64,000 bases of DNA from positions 288,852 through 352,851 of the forward strand of contig JAZQEF010000018.1 of NCBI GenBank assembly GCA_045538835.1, read 5' to 3'. Below the pieces are notes generated by a model. It was not told the origin of the DNA, did not search any database, and saw only the letters and a list, made by a program, of their open reading frames with translations. Positions 1 to 7,068 of the stretch are shown in pieces (the stretch's first letter is position 1; each line of letters opens with the position of its first letter). The DNA comes from RGIG6165 sp045538835. GTDB lineage: Bacteria > Bacillota > Clostridia > Oscillospirales > Feifaniaceae. The position numbers and the translations under genes are program-made.

Positions 1-142
1 GCATAGACGAGATTATGAGGATTGGGATTTAGAAAAATTAAAATATGAATTTGAAAACTCAACGGATGCTTTTGAGAAAAAACTGATTAGCGAACGAATA
101 AAAGAGCTGATGCAGAATGAAGGATATGATAATAATGAGTAA
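1..142 (+). CDS. 3' end of an unknown protein (5' partial)
   Basis: An open frame enters from the left edge (codons from base 2) and stops with TAA at 140-142, giving the last 46 residues. They are highly charged, rich in Glu, Lys and Asp, and predicted helical. No family is recognisable from so short a tail. The stop overlaps the start of the next gene by a few bases, which suggests translational coupling and a shared operon with the membrane protein and the leucine-rich-repeat protein downstream. Confidence 0.6.
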   Translation, partial: HRRDYEDWDLEKLKYEFENSTDAFEKKLISERIKELMQNEGYDNNE

Positions 143-383
143 AAAAATTTTTGTTCATTTATTAATTGACTTAGTCATTGTCGGTATTGTTACTATTATT
201 TATCTAGTACTAAAACAATTTATATACGGAATGCAGTTGGATGTATTAGGACAAGTGTTACAGCTAATTGTAATGGTACTATACATATCATTTGATGTAG
301 TTGTCTTTTTCTTTTTTCTGTTGTATTGGTGGTCTGATAAAAAATGGACTTATATAAAAAGGAAATTAAAAAAGAAAAGATGA
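135..383 (+). CDS. Small two-helix membrane protein, unknown function
   Basis: About 82 residues with two hydrophobic segments, roughly residues 5-25 and 38-62, then a strongly basic tail ending in KRKLKKKR that should face the cytoplasm. The ATG at 135 is preferred over the one at 117 because an AAGGA-like site lies at a usable distance before it. It overlaps the end of the upstream gene and lies 6 bp before the leucine-rich-repeat gene, so the three look co-transcribed. No family assignment. Confidence 0.55.
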   Translation: MSKKIFVHLLIDLVIVGIVTIIYLVLKQFIYGMQLDVLGQVLQLIVMVLYISFDVVVFFFFLLYWWSDKKWTYIKRKLKKKR

Positions 384-389
384 TGCATT

Positions 390-1598
390 ATGTATAACAA
401 GAAATTTAAAATAAAAAATAATGTGCTTATAAAATACAAGGGCAAAGACGATTGTGTAGTAATCCCTTCTGGAGTAAAAGAGATAGGAATCAGATGTTTT
501 GAATACAATTTAAAGATTAAATCTGTTGTTTTCCCTGATTCTGTCGAAAGAATATGCACACAGGCTTTTTCGGGTTGCGAAAATATTGAAAGTATTACGC
601 TAAATAATGGGTTGAAACAGATTGGTGATTTTGCATTTTTTATGAACACTAATCTAAAAAAAGTTGTATTTCCAAGTACTCTTTTGAAAATTGAAAATAA
701 TGCTTTCCGTGATTGCCTAAATCTTGAGGAAGTTAAATTCAATAAAAATTTAAAGTACATAGGTACGCAGGCTTTTGAAAACTGTGGATGTTTGAAAAAT
801 GTTTATATACCTCGCAAAACCAAACTTGGCTCTGCGGTCTTTCCTAACAGCGATATTAAAGAATTTACGTTTGGAAACAGAGATTATAAGGTGGTTGAAA
901 ATTGTCTGTATTCCCGAAAACGCAAAACATTGTTAATGTCCTTTGCGGGTGGTGAGGTTAATGTTTGCGATGGGACAAAGAAAATTAAAAATTGGGCTTT
1001 CAAGGGAAAATATAAAATCTCAATTCCTAAAAGTGTAAAAGATTTTGGGTGTTATCATATATTACACGAACACCTCAAATTTAACAGCGACAATTCACGT
1101 TTTGTACAAATTGATAATTGCATTTTTGATACAAAGAAAAATCGGCTTGTGCAGAGTTGGGGAACAAAAAATTTGGCTATTGATAATATTAAAATTATAG
1201 GCGAAGATTCACTTGGTTTTCTTCGTAACTGTTCCACGATAAGAATCTGTGAGGGCGTTACGAAAATTGAAAAAGCTGCAATGTCAGCCAATCTTAACAC
1301 AAGAGTGTTCACCGTTCCTTCGACAGTAAAAAAAATTAGCATTGATGCTTTTTCATTGTCATTAAAGTTAGAAAAAATTATATTTACACAAGGAGTGCGA
1401 AAAATAGATTTTACAGATTTTTACGGAGTGCTATATCCCAAACTGCAATATATTCAAATTCCACCTTCTGTCAAATCACTCAAAGGCTATAATAAAGAAA
1501 TGAGAAATCTTACAATTATTTGCCACAAAAATAGTTGTGCTCACAGATATGCAAAAAGAAACAAATTAAAATTTAATATAATGGATGATGAATTATGA
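390..1598 (+). CDS. BspA-type leucine-rich-repeat protein
   Basis: A 402-residue protein made almost wholly of BspA/LRR_5-type repeats of about 23 residues, with the recurrent pattern of an IG..AF..C segment followed by L..V.FP (for example residues 28-130 and 290-345). Such repeats form a curved solenoid used for protein binding. Unlike many BspA proteins it has no signal peptide, Sec sorting motif or LPXTG end, so it probably stays in the cytoplasm. Its stop overlaps the next frame by ATGA. Lateral gene context and AT-rich composition fit a mobile-element accessory gene. The repeat class is clear; the partner is unknown. Confidence 0.8.
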   Translation: MYNKKFKIKNNVLIKYKGKDDCVVIPSGVKEIGIRCFEYNLKIKSVVFPDSVERICTQAFSGCENIESITLNNGLKQIGDFAFFMNTNLKKVVFPSTLLKIENNAFRDCLNLEEVKFNKNLKYIGTQAFENCGCLKNVYIPRKTKLGSAVFPNSDIKEFTFGNRDYKVVENCLYSRKRKTLLMSFAGGEVNVCDGTKKIKNWAFKGKYKISIPKSVKDFGCYHILHEHLKFNSDNSRFVQIDNCIFDTKKNRLVQSWGTKNLAIDNIKIIGEDSLGFLRNCSTIRICEGVTKIEKAAMSANLNTRVFTVPSTVKKISIDAFSLSLKLEKIIFTQGVRKIDFTDFYGVLYPKLQYIQIPPSVKSLKGYNKEMRNLTIICHKNSCAHRYAKRNKLKFNIMDDEL

Positions 1599-2002
1599 TA
1601 TGCAAAAAAGAATGTATAAGTTTTTTAGAAAATCAAAAAGTGAAAGAAAGGCTTATTGTTACTGCTCCTAATAGTGAAACAGATGCTGAGATTTTTAAAT
1701 CAATAATTAAGCAAAGTGCAACCGGAAAAGAAGCATATATAAAATTGGCTGAGATATTAACAGTTGCAGATACATCATTTTCAAGCATTTGATTCAGATA
1801 GGATTGTTATGATTTTTTAATTGAGCAAGGATTTAACATAGAAGCTGCCTATGCTCTTATGGAAATTGTAAGAAAAGGTCAGTATAGGTTTGAGAGGTTT
1901 CAATTCAAATCAGATGAGCTATCAAAAGCTTTTTTCGAGTGGACTAAAACAGTTAACTATTGGCCGAGCAGGAAAATCATATATGAAATCTATTCAGATT
2001 AA
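1595..2002 (+). pseudogene. Small PolC-like fragment interrupted by two in-frame stops
   Basis: One reading frame of 136 codons runs from the ATG at 1595 to TAA at 2000-2002 but contains TGA at 1790 and TAG at 1799. After the stops the translation has a stretch (YDFLIEQG, then ALMEIVRKG, then an EW and a YWPSRK segment) that resembles by eye the late polymerase region of PolC (pattern YLI..G....A..IME.VRKG, then EW). The first half is not recognisable. It may be a decayed gene related to DNA polymerase III PolC, or a short independent family that has lost its tail. The start overlaps the LRR gene stop by 4 bp. Confidence 0.45.
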
Positions 2003-2004
2003 GT

Positions 2005-2040
2005 AATACCCGACAGGCAATTCAGCCTGCCGGGTATTTT
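2005..2040 (+). terminator. Rho-independent terminator
   Basis: A 14-bp stem with one mismatch (arms 2005-2018 and 2025-2038) and a six-base loop, followed by T-rich sequence. It closes the LRR gene cluster. Confidence 0.85.
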
Positions 2041-2045
2041 ATTGC

Positions 2046-2073
2046 GTGTCATTAGGGTATAGTCTAATGGCAC
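2046..2073. repeat. Imperfect palindrome upstream of the resolvase
   Basis: Arms GTGTCATTAG (2046-2055) and CTAATGGCAC (2064-2073) are inverted with one mismatch pair and flank an 8-bp centre. It lies about 90 bp before the resolvase start, the position expected for a res or crossover site, or an operator, of a small serine resolvase. It is seen directly; the role is inferred. Confidence 0.45.
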
Positions 2074-2163
2074 AGTTAAAAAGCGTTCCTTTTAAGTTGG
2101 TTTTCCCTTTTTGTGACGTCTCAAAATTAAAGCATACCCTATCGGGAAAGGAGTTGAACAAAC

Positions 2164-2712
2164 GTGAAAATAGGATATATCCGATGCAGTTCTGACGGAC
2201 AGAATACAGCAAGACAAGAAGTGCTGATGCAGGAACTTGGCGTTGACGAGGTCTTCGTTGATATTTTGTCAGGAAAAAACACAGACAGACCACAACTGAA
2301 AAAGATGCTCTCTTACGTCCGTAAAGGTGATACTGTTATTGTTTCGGAAATCAGCAGGTTTGCAAGAAACACAAAAGACCTTCTGGATCTTATAGAAATT
2401 CTATCGCAAAAAGAGGTTGCATTTGTGAGTCAGAAAGAAGCTATAGACACCACAACCCCTACAGGAAAATTTATGCTCACAATATTCGGGGCGGTCAGTG
2501 AACTAGAAAGAGCGTATATACTGTCCCGCCAATCAGAAGGGATAGCAATTGCCAAATCCCTTCATAAATACAAAGGCAGGAAGCCCAAGGAGCTTCCTGC
2601 CGAAACAGATGCAATAGTTAAGAAATGGAAAGACGGTCAGATAACTGCTACCGAAGCTATGCATAAGCTCGGCATCAGCAAAAGCACGTTTTACAGAAAA
2701 TTTGGTGTATAG
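2164..2712 (+). CDS. Small serine recombinase (resolvase/invertase family)
   Basis: A 182-residue protein with the resolvase catalytic domain (residues 1 to about 135) and a C-terminal helix-turn-helix (about 145-182, GQITATEAMHKLGISKSTF). The N-terminal GYIRCSSD segment carries the nucleophilic serine, and ISRFARN carries the conserved arginine region. Length matches Tn3-type resolvases and DNA invertases. The start is GTG, preceded by AAAGGAG at a good distance. It probably resolves multimers or inverts a segment of this element. A palindrome that could be its site lies just upstream. No invertible segment with matching repeats is evident in the window. Confidence 0.9.
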   Translation: MKIGYIRCSSDGQNTARQEVLMQELGVDEVFVDILSGKNTDRPQLKKMLSYVRKGDTVIVSEISRFARNTKDLLDLIEILSQKEVAFVSQKEAIDTTTPTGKFMLTIFGAVSELERAYILSRQSEGIAIAKSLHKYKGRKPKELPAETDAIVKKWKDGQITATEAMHKLGISKSTFYRKFGV

Positions 2713-2761
2713 CTTTCTGTTTCAACGTAAAAATGCCCCAAACCCCTGTAATAATGAGGTT

Positions 2762-2855
2762 TGTTCCAATGTTCCGGTTAATTCGAAAAATAATATAACA
2801 GACATATTTTACTGCATTTGAATGTATTTTGACTTTCTGCCGGAACATTGGAACA
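2762..2855. repeat. 16-bp perfect inverted repeat built from TGTTCC motifs
   Basis: The arms at 2762-2777 (TGTTCCAATGTTCCGG) and 2840-2855 are exact inverted copies separated by 62 AT-rich bases. Each arm contains TGTTCC/GTTCC twice, and a further GCGGAACAT lies near 2891-2899. The 300-bp gap between the resolvase and the next gene holds nothing else but a promoter. An iteron-bearing replication origin or a repressor operator is plausible, because the next genes encode a replication helicase. Confidence 0.6.
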
Positions 2856-2938
2856 GATCACTCAAAGCCGGTGTTTTCAACACGTTTAGTAGCGGAACAT
2901 AAATTTTATAGTAGATGTTTCAAAAATTTACCGAAATC

Positions 2939-2967
2939 TTGTAGAAATATAAAATACACGGTATAAT
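2939..2967 (+). promoter_or_regulatory. Sigma-A-type promoter for the replication cassette
   Basis: TTGTAG (2939-2944), a 17-bp spacer and a perfect TATAAT (2962-2967), about 45 bp before the GTG start at 3013. Confidence 0.65.
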
Positions 2968-3012
2968 AATAAAAACCATTAAAATACATAGGCACGGAAA
3001 AGGTGAAGCGTT

Positions 3013-3897
3013 GTGAGCAAAGAAATGATAACGGAAGATAAAAATACAGAATGGTTACAACAGTTAGCAAATGAGGAATTTAAAAAATTCTATCTGGAAA
3101 ATCCTAAAGAACAAAAATTTCTTTTTTCAAAGGTTGATGTTGAAGAACTCGTCGTTTTTTCATCAACAGAATTTTCACTGGCTGATGTCTTGAAATGCAG
3201 ATATATTGAAACTTACTTAAAAAATAGAAATATCCAAAAAAGTGCTTTTAAAAAAGTTCTATTAAAACACATTAAAAACACCTTCGGAAATTTAAATGTA
3301 GACGAAAATAAAAAAATTAAAAAACACGCAGTTTCTTTTATCGAAGAACGATTTGCGGATGAACAGTTTGACTGTCCAGAGGTTGAATTAACAAGTTATA
3401 ATAATTTCAAACGTGATGAACAAAGGTATCTTACAGAAGCGTTGATATATATCTTCAAAGATAAAAACATACTAGATAAATTCAAAGAAGATGGTTATTA
3501 TAAAATCAAACCACTTGAAGCGATGTTTATGTTTTTTATTTTAGATGACAAGAACAAAGAAGAACTTAAGCATATAAGATTTTGTGAAGAGCATTTAATT
3601 AAGAGGAAATATATGAATACCCTTCGGAGATATGCGTTGGCTATTAGCGAAACCAGAGGATGGTCAAGCGATACAAATCATATAAGAGATGTTTATGACA
3701 AAAGACTCCAGTCATTAAAATCTGATTTGCCTGCAGTACGTAACCTTTTAATTAAAGTCGAGAAAGAACTTGACAAAAATGATAATGCAGATTTCGAAAA
3801 AATTATTGAAAGAGTAACCAAGTGCAGAAAAAAACTCAAGAAGTTTATTAAAAGATACGAACAGTTGTCGCTGGATAAAGTTTTTAAAGAGCATTGA
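3013..3897 (+). CDS. Unknown accessory protein beside the replication helicase
   Basis: A 294-residue soluble, lysine-rich and mostly helical protein; a basic, coiled-coil-like segment covers about residues 225-290. It starts at GTG with an AGGTGAAG site a few bases upstream and has its own promoter and terminator. I recognise no catalytic motif. Its position, directly between origin-like repeats and a primase-helicase gene, suggests a role in replication initiation or its control, but this is context only. The frame is intact and its composition matches its neighbours. Confidence 0.6.
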   Translation: MSKEMITEDKNTEWLQQLANEEFKKFYLENPKEQKFLFSKVDVEELVVFSSTEFSLADVLKCRYIETYLKNRNIQKSAFKKVLLKHIKNTFGNLNVDENKKIKKHAVSFIEERFADEQFDCPEVELTSYNNFKRDEQRYLTEALIYIFKDKNILDKFKEDGYYKIKPLEAMFMFFILDDKNKEELKHIRFCEEHLIKRKYMNTLRRYALAISETRGWSSDTNHIRDVYDKRLQSLKSDLPAVRNLLIKVEKELDKNDNADFEKIIERVTKCRKKLKKFIKRYEQLSLDKVFKEH

Positions 3898-3920
3898 CAG
3901 AAAATGTCAATGCTCTTTTT
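3889..3920 (+). terminator. Rho-independent terminator
   Basis: An 11-bp perfect stem (GAGCATTGACA and its complement) with a short loop and five T residues. It overlaps the end of the unknown gene. Confidence 0.9.
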
Positions 3921-4024
3921 GCGTGTAAAAACGCTGTCCGCTTCCCACGCAAAACACATCAAAATATATGATATCCTAATTACAGTTCTAGAACAAATCT
4001 TTTAAAAACCAGGAGGAATCACTC

Positions 4025-5698
4025 ATGCAACATCCAGACATCTTGGACAACCGATATGTTGTCTATTCCAGAAACACTGAACCCGAAAATCCTGCCAAAC
4101 CATTGCAGGATAGCGTTAAAAGAAGAGTTGAAAACGGTTTAGTCCACTTAACTCCGACGCCTTATTACAAAGCATTGAAACTAGTGCAGCAACTACAAGG
4201 GCTGGGATACGAAAATCTTCCACAATTGCTAAAAAACAAGGAAACTCCCTCCCCTGCATCAAACGAAGAAAAAAAACATAAAAAGAAAAAACACAAGAAA
4301 AAGAAGGGCAACAAGAAATTCAAGGATAAAAAAGGCACTAAGAAAATGACAAAACACATACGCAACAATCTTACAGAACGCAACGAGCGTAACAGTAACC
4401 TCATGGCTGAATTAATGAAGAATGCAGATAATCTACTTATTTCTGAAAGACGATTGTGGGTTTATAACTACAATATCGGATGTTATGAGTACTGTGACGC
4501 AGAAAATGTTGCATCTAAACTCAGGCTGCTTCTAGATGAAAACGATAGAATGAAGGTATCTAGTCAAGAATATAAGGAAGCATATAACCAACTGATGATT
4601 TCGGAAGAACTGAAATCGGAGAAAGAGTTCTTTGCTAATAAACCTTTTGTAAACTGTTGTAATGGCGTCGTAGATGTTATGAACCAAAAACTGCTTCCGC
4701 ACTCTCCCTCATACAGGTTTAAGCACTGCATAGGAGTTAATTATAATCCTGATGCCAAATGCAAAAAATTTCTTGCGTTTGTTCATAACATCACCGATGG
4801 GGACGAAGAACTGACGGAATTGCTAAGAGCAATTATGGGCTATATTTTATCTCATTATAATAACGCAAAAATGGCTTTCTTGCTATATGCGGGATCTAAT
4901 ACCGGTAAATCAGTTTTATGTAAAATAATTGAAAGTATTATCGGTAAGGAGTATGTCAGCCATTGTGATCTCGCATATTTACATAAGCAAGAATATGCGG
5001 CTACATTATCCGGGAAATTGTTATATATTGCACCGGATATAAAAAATGAAAGCTTGAAGGATGTAGGATTTTTCAAATCTCTTACATCCCACAATGATAC
5101 AATTTCCGCCAGATTACTATATGTTAATCCCGGAGATGTAAAAGGAGAAACAAAAATGTTGTTTTCTACTAACCATTTACTATCGTTTGATAGTAAGTTA
5201 GATGCAGGTGATATAGAGGCGGTATTCAACAGATTTCTGTATTTTCCATTCCAAAATAAGCCTATCGAAGAAAGTGAAGATAACAAAAATTTTGCAGATG
5301 AGATCTTGGCAGAGAAGGATGGGATTTTCTCGTGGGCTATGGGAGGTTTGCTTAACTATATTGATAATAACGAAAACTTTCCTCATTCAAAGCTTTCCAA
5401 AAAGTTAAAGCTAAAGAATATGTCTCAATACTGCCCTGAAAAGAGCTTTTTCGAGAAATGTATTGTGGTTGACAATGATTGTCGGGAATTAACAGAAGCA
5501 GTTAAAGATGCATTCGAGAACTTCTGCAAAGAGAATAACGTGGTAGTACGAGGAAATATCAGAGAATATATAACAAAGCAGAAGAAGATATCTGTAAGGA
5601 AAAAAAGAATAGACTCTAACGGAAACGCAATATCAACAGGTAGTCCGAGAGCTATATACGAAGGTATTAGGCTTCGTGACAAATACAGAGTTAGTTAA
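4025..5698 (+). CDS. P4/D5-type primase-helicase (SF3 ATPase)
   Basis: A 557-residue protein. Residues 80-105 form a very lysine-rich linker. The C-terminal half matches the D5/P4-type superfamily 3 helicase of phages and integrated plasmids: Walker A in YAGSNTGKSVLCK (about residue 290), an acidic Walker B-like segment in LYIAPDIKNE, and the sensor-like FSTNHLL. The region just before it resembles the D5 N-terminal domain. A full primase domain is not visible. The start has AGGAGG seven bases upstream. It probably unwinds the element's origin during replication, which marks the region as a former replicon. Confidence 0.85.
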   Translation: MQHPDILDNRYVVYSRNTEPENPAKPLQDSVKRRVENGLVHLTPTPYYKALKLVQQLQGLGYENLPQLLKNKETPSPASNEEKKHKKKKHKKKKGNKKFKDKKGTKKMTKHIRNNLTERNERNSNLMAELMKNADNLLISERRLWVYNYNIGCYEYCDAENVASKLRLLLDENDRMKVSSQEYKEAYNQLMISEELKSEKEFFANKPFVNCCNGVVDVMNQKLLPHSPSYRFKHCIGVNYNPDAKCKKFLAFVHNITDGDEELTELLRAIMGYILSHYNNAKMAFLLYAGSNTGKSVLCKIIESIIGKEYVSHCDLAYLHKQEYAATLSGKLLYIAPDIKNESLKDVGFFKSLTSHNDTISARLLYVNPGDVKGETKMLFSTNHLLSFDSKLDAGDIEAVFNRFLYFPFQNKPIEESEDNKNFADEILAEKDGIFSWAMGGLLNYIDNNENFPHSKLSKKLKLKNMSQYCPEKSFFEKCIVVDNDCRELTEAVKDAFENFCKENNVVVRGNIREYITKQKKISVRKKRIDSNGNAISTGSPRAIYEGIRLRDKYRVS

Positions 5699-5728
5699 GC
5701 ATTATAAAAAAATACAGGAGGATGTATT

Positions 5729-6049
5729 ATGAAAATACCGAAGTTTTGTCCTTATTATAGGGTGTTAGAACATAAGCCAGAATTTGAATTGGGTATGATG
5801 GTGTTAACAGAAGGGGTATGGGAACTCATTGAGCAAGATCTCGTCTTTATAACAGAAATAGATGCATGCTTTAACAAATTCATCCGCAAGGACTTTGGGG
5901 TTTTATCTGAAGATGATGAAGGAAATCCATACGAAGTAATAGATGGTGCTGAAATTATGGGCGGATATGTGACAACAAAAGGGAATATCTACATTGTTAC
6001 ATCGCATGATAGGAAAGGTACGATTATTATGCTACCGCATGAACGTTGA
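5729..6049 (+). CDS. Small acidic hypothetical protein of the replication cassette
   Basis: A 106-residue soluble protein with a well placed CAGGAGG site, 30 bp after the helicase gene. It has no signal peptide, membrane segment or known motif; the N-terminus contains a PKFCPYYRVL segment and the protein is rich in beta-type residues. It is likely part of the same transcript as the helicase. Function unknown. Confidence 0.6.
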   Translation: MKIPKFCPYYRVLEHKPEFELGMMVLTEGVWELIEQDLVFITEIDACFNKFIRKDFGVLSEDDEGNPYEVIDGAEIMGGYVTTKGNIYIVTSHDRKGTIIMLPHER

Positions 6050-6080
6050 GTACATGCGGTAGTGCACGGAGGGATGTGAT

Positions 6081-6752
6081 ATGAAGAAACAGCAGTTAAT
6101 ACTGCACAAGACAGATAGCGGACATTACCGCTCTGTTATTAAGACCAAACACGGCAGACTTATTTACTTAGAAATAAGCGAGGATAATAACAGCCTATCG
6201 GTTATAAATTGTTATTATCTTGACCGTATGAGAGGCGGAGAGTATTATGCCTCTCCGCAGAAGTTAATAACAAGAGATTTCAGCCATAATGAAATGCTTG
6301 ACGTTATTGCCTCTGAGCTTGACCGAAGATATTTCGGTGTAGAGATTACAGATAAATTTGCAAACTTGACTAAGGATGAATTTATCAATTTACAAACTAT
6401 GCAGAGAAAATATAATTTTCTTATATTTGTTGGAGAGGGTGAGCTTATTGACGGCATCCCCTCTATCCTCAAAACCCGATTCAAGAATCGTATCCACAGA
6501 GGCATCTTCCTTGAGATGCAATACATAAACGGCAAAGGTGTTATAACCGATTGCCATTACTACGACAGAAACTACAAAGAAAGGAGTAAAGTAATACCGG
6601 AAACACTCTCAACGGTGTTTCTTAAGTATAACAGACAAGCCATACTGAATATAATCAATAATGAACTCAACACTTCGTTTACGCATATTATATTCGTTAC
6701 AGATGGCAGTCTTGATATTGATAACAAAGTCGCTTTATGCGGCAATATATAA
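6081..6752 (+). CDS. Hypothetical protein with two tandem copies of one domain
   Basis: A 223-residue protein in which residues 15-95 and 130-210 look like diverged copies: each has a KTK/KTR start, a (I/F)LE segment, a (N/H)CYYLDR or CHYYDR block, and an (E/N)(L/I)ELDRRYFG or NNELNTSF end. No family is recognised. It lies about 30 bp after the preceding gene with a GGAGGGATGTG ribosome site and probably belongs to the same operon. The duplication suggests an internal pseudo-dimer, for example a small nucleic-acid or protein-binding fold, but that is inference. Confidence 0.6.
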   Translation: MKKQQLILHKTDSGHYRSVIKTKHGRLIYLEISEDNNSLSVINCYYLDRMRGGEYYASPQKLITRDFSHNEMLDVIASELDRRYFGVEITDKFANLTKDEFINLQTMQRKYNFLIFVGEGELIDGIPSILKTRFKNRIHRGIFLEMQYINGKGVITDCHYYDRNYKERSKVIPETLSTVFLKYNRQAILNIINNELNTSFTHIIFVTDGSLDIDNKVALCGNI

Positions 6753-6845
6753 ACGGAACCACGTGTGTCCGTAACAGTAATATAGCTTCACTCGTGAGCA
6801 TATTATTTGACTAAGCGAGAAGAAAACAAATCGGAGGTCGATATT

Positions 6846-7016
6846 ATGCTGCAAGCAGTTGCAACTATTAACACAGGACACCATACTAAATATACAGATA
6901 TATCAAATAATACGAAAAAAGTTACACACAGCGTTGTCTTCAACTCCCAGGCAAAGGAACTTGAAGAACAAATCGTAGAGGAACTTTACAGGATTTTCAC
7001 GCATAAAGCGGGCTGA
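6846..7016 (+). CDS. Small hypothetical protein
   Basis: A 56-residue protein. The ATG at 6846 is chosen over an upstream ATG at 6807 because TCGGAGG stands nine bases before it. The second half is predicted helical and acidic. No family is recognised. It sits directly before the recombinase leader hairpin, a place where excision or regulatory factors of integrative elements are often encoded, but nothing in the sequence proves that. Confidence 0.5.
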   Translation: MLQAVATINTGHHTKYTDISNNTKKVTHSVVFNSQAKELEEQIVEELYRIFTHKAG

Positions 7017-7020
7017 TTAA

Positions 7021-7052
7021 GGAAGCAGAGCGGTAAATACCGCTCTGCTTCC
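7021..7052. repeat. 32-bp near-perfect palindrome before the recombinase gene
   Basis: Arms of 15 bp (GGAAGCAGAGCGGTA and its exact complement) around a 2-bp centre. There is no T-run on the coding side, so it is a poor terminator. It ends 16 bp before the recombinase ATG and could be an operator, a recombination crossover site or a leader hairpin. Confidence 0.6.
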
Positions 7053-7068
7053 AGAAAGGGGTGTAGTT

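Noticed and set aside
1790..1801. Recoded TGA and TAG codons in the PolC-like frame
   Set aside because: No stop-recoding element such as a SECIS-like hairpin is apparent, both stops are different, and decay is the simpler reading.
4258..4350. A tandem DNA repeat in the lysine-rich part of the helicase gene
   Set aside because: It is low-complexity AAA/AAG coding sequence without a fixed period.
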